A stretch of 38,944 nt of DNA, taken from JAUWNP01 sp034430655. GTDB lineage: Bacteria; Chloroflexota; Anaerolineae; B4-G1. The notes beneath the pieces were generated by a model. The model was not told the DNA's origin. It was given only the letters and a program-made list of their open reading frames with translations, and made no database searches. The stretch's first letter is position 1, and every line of letters begins with the position of its first letter. The DNA lies in NCBI GenBank assembly GCA_034430655.1, contig DAOUEC010000146.1, forward strand, positions 1 through 38,944, written 5' to 3'. Below are positions 38,009-38,944 of this stretch, one piece after another. Both the position numbers and the translations under genes were made by a program.

Positions 38009-38944
38009 ATGGAGAAGTTCGAACTGCAAGAACAACCGCATAGGATCCAAGGGCTGCTGGATGAGGCAGATGAGCACGGACACCTCACCTACGACCAGAT
38101 ATTGGAAGCCTTTCCCGAAGCGGAGGATGATCTGGCTCAGTTGGAGGACCTCTTTGCCTACCTCTATGATCAAGGCATTGACGTGTACCACAACGAGGAG
38201 GAGGCCGAGGAGAAGAGGGCCAAGGCGGAAGAAGAGCCCGGCGGGGATGGAGATCGCAGTGATGCTCCCGACTTGAGCAGCATCGCCGCCGATGATACCG
38301 TCAGTTTGTACCTCAGGGAGATGAGCCATGTGCCTCTCCTGACACGCGAGGAGGAGGTGGAATTGGCCCAGCGGCTGGAGCGAGGGCAAGAAGCCCAACG
38401 CCAGTTGGCCCGAAATGGTCCTGACCCTCAGAAGAGGGCAAGACTGAAGCGCTTAATCAAACAGGGGGAAGAGGCCCGCCAACATCTCATTGAGGCCAAC
38501 ACCCGCCTTGTAGTGAGCGTTGCTAAGAAGTATAGAGGGCAGGGGTTGCCTTTCCTGGATCTCATTCAGGCGGGCAATCTGGGGTTGATCAAGGCGGCGG
38601 ATAGATTCGATTATCGGCGGGGATACAAGTTTGGTACTTATGCCACCTGGTGGATCCGTCAGGCCATCACCAGATCCTTGAGCCAGCAAGGACGCACCAT
38701 TCGCATCCCCGTCCACATGAGCGACCGCATCAGGAGGCTTCATAGGACGGCACAAAGGCTGGAACAGGATTTTGGGCGTTGGCCTACTCCTGAGGAGGTA
38801 GCCGAAGAGGTAGAGCTAGAGCCTGGCACAGTGCGCTGGCTGCTGCGGGTCTCGCAGCGGCCTCTCTCCCTGGAGAGGCCGGTGGGCGAAGAGGGGGACA
38901 GCGAATTGGGCAACTTCATCGAGGACGAGAACGCCCCTTCGCCA
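38009..38944 (+). CDS. rpoD: Primary-type sigma factor RpoD/SigA (partial, runs off window)
   Basis: The frame is open to the last base (312 codons). Region 1.1-like residues 10-60 (LLDEADEHGHLTYDQILEAF), region 1.2 (DDTVSLYLREMSHVPLLTREEEVELAQRL), region 2 (ANTRLVVSVAKKYRGQGLPFLDLIQAGNLGLIKAADRFD, YKFGTYATWWIRQAITR) and the start of region 3 (RIPVHMSDRIRRL) are visible. The presence of region 1.1 indicates a primary (group 1) sigma rather than an alternative one. Region 4 lies beyond the window. The start lies 16 nt after the rpmJ stop with a weak SD, so it is probably coupled. Group 2 remains possible. Confidence 0.95.
   Translation, partial: MEKFELQEQPHRIQGLLDEADEHGHLTYDQILEAFPEAEDDLAQLEDLFAYLYDQGIDVYHNEEEAEEKRAKAEEEPGGDGDRSDAPDLSSIAADDTVSLYLREMSHVPLLTREEEVELAQRLERGQEAQRQLARNGPDPQKRARLKRLIKQGEEARQHLIEANTRLVVSVAKKYRGQGLPFLDLIQAGNLGLIKAADRFDYRRGYKFGTYATWWIRQAITRSLSQQGRTIRIPVHMSDRIRRLHRTAQRLEQDFGRWPTPEEVAEEVELEPGTVRWLLRVSQRPLSLERPVGEEGDSELGNFIEDENAPSP

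Overview
The window looks like part of a Chloroflexota (probably Anaerolineae-like) chromosome. This is an inference from GC-rich DNA, Gram-positive-style lipoproteins with long Thr/Pro linkers, TTG/GTG starts with good Shine-Dalgarno (SD) sequences, a TGS-domain uridine-kinase-like protein, a CbpA-type DnaJ with an HspR/CbpM-like regulator, and dense small intergenic palindromes. No taxonomic search was possible.

Layout. 1-5 kb (minus strand): an Hsp70-like protein, probably frameshifted at the window edge; a stand-alone GyrA-C-terminal-domain-like protein with a coiled coil; and a large secreted VIT/VWA protein whose coding sequence carries several in-frame palindromic repeats. 5.3-12.6 kb (plus): radA, ogt, a small lipoprotein, then an operon of a family-5 ABC solute-binding lipoprotein, a REC-GAF-histidine kinase and an OmpR-type response regulator. 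13-17.4 kb: a globin-like sensor protein without the expected heme ligand, tRNA-Glu(UUC), a remnant of fpg/mutM, an L,D-transpeptidase and a CapA-family lipoprotein. 17.4-19.8 kb: a vapC-type PIN toxin gene split by an ISL3-family insertion sequence, with the antitoxin gene intact. 20-24 kb: a hypothetical protein, a GT2 glycosyltransferase, a cold-shock protein whose C-terminal hairpin has been tandemly repeated, a small membrane protein and a TGS/uridine-kinase-like protein. 24.4-29.6 kb: a proteostasis operon, dnaK-grpE-dnaJ(cbpA)-hspR/cbpM-htrA. 29.6-33.3 kb: prfA-prmC-HAD phosphatase, converging on a methyltransferase. 33.3 kb: a PadR regulator with a palindrome over its own -10 box.

34-38.9 kb is the most unusual part: a one-strand array of rpsU (S21), a four-S1-domain protein, a small hypothetical protein, CarD, rpsC (S3), a cold-shock protein, rpmJ (L36) and a RpoD-type sigma factor that runs off the window. 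S3 and L36 are normally embedded in the S10/spc operons, so finding them here beside CarD, Csp and a primary-type sigma suggests either a relocated set or a second set of ribosomal proteins co-expressed with transcription-initiation factors.

Overlaid on the whole window is a repeat landscape of two kinds. One is tandem arrays of 7-bp units (35-100 bp, degenerate), found between genes and inside grpE. The other is several families of short palindromes, some of which occur in frame inside the VWA gene. Clear extended -10 promoters (TGnTATAAT-like) precede many genes.
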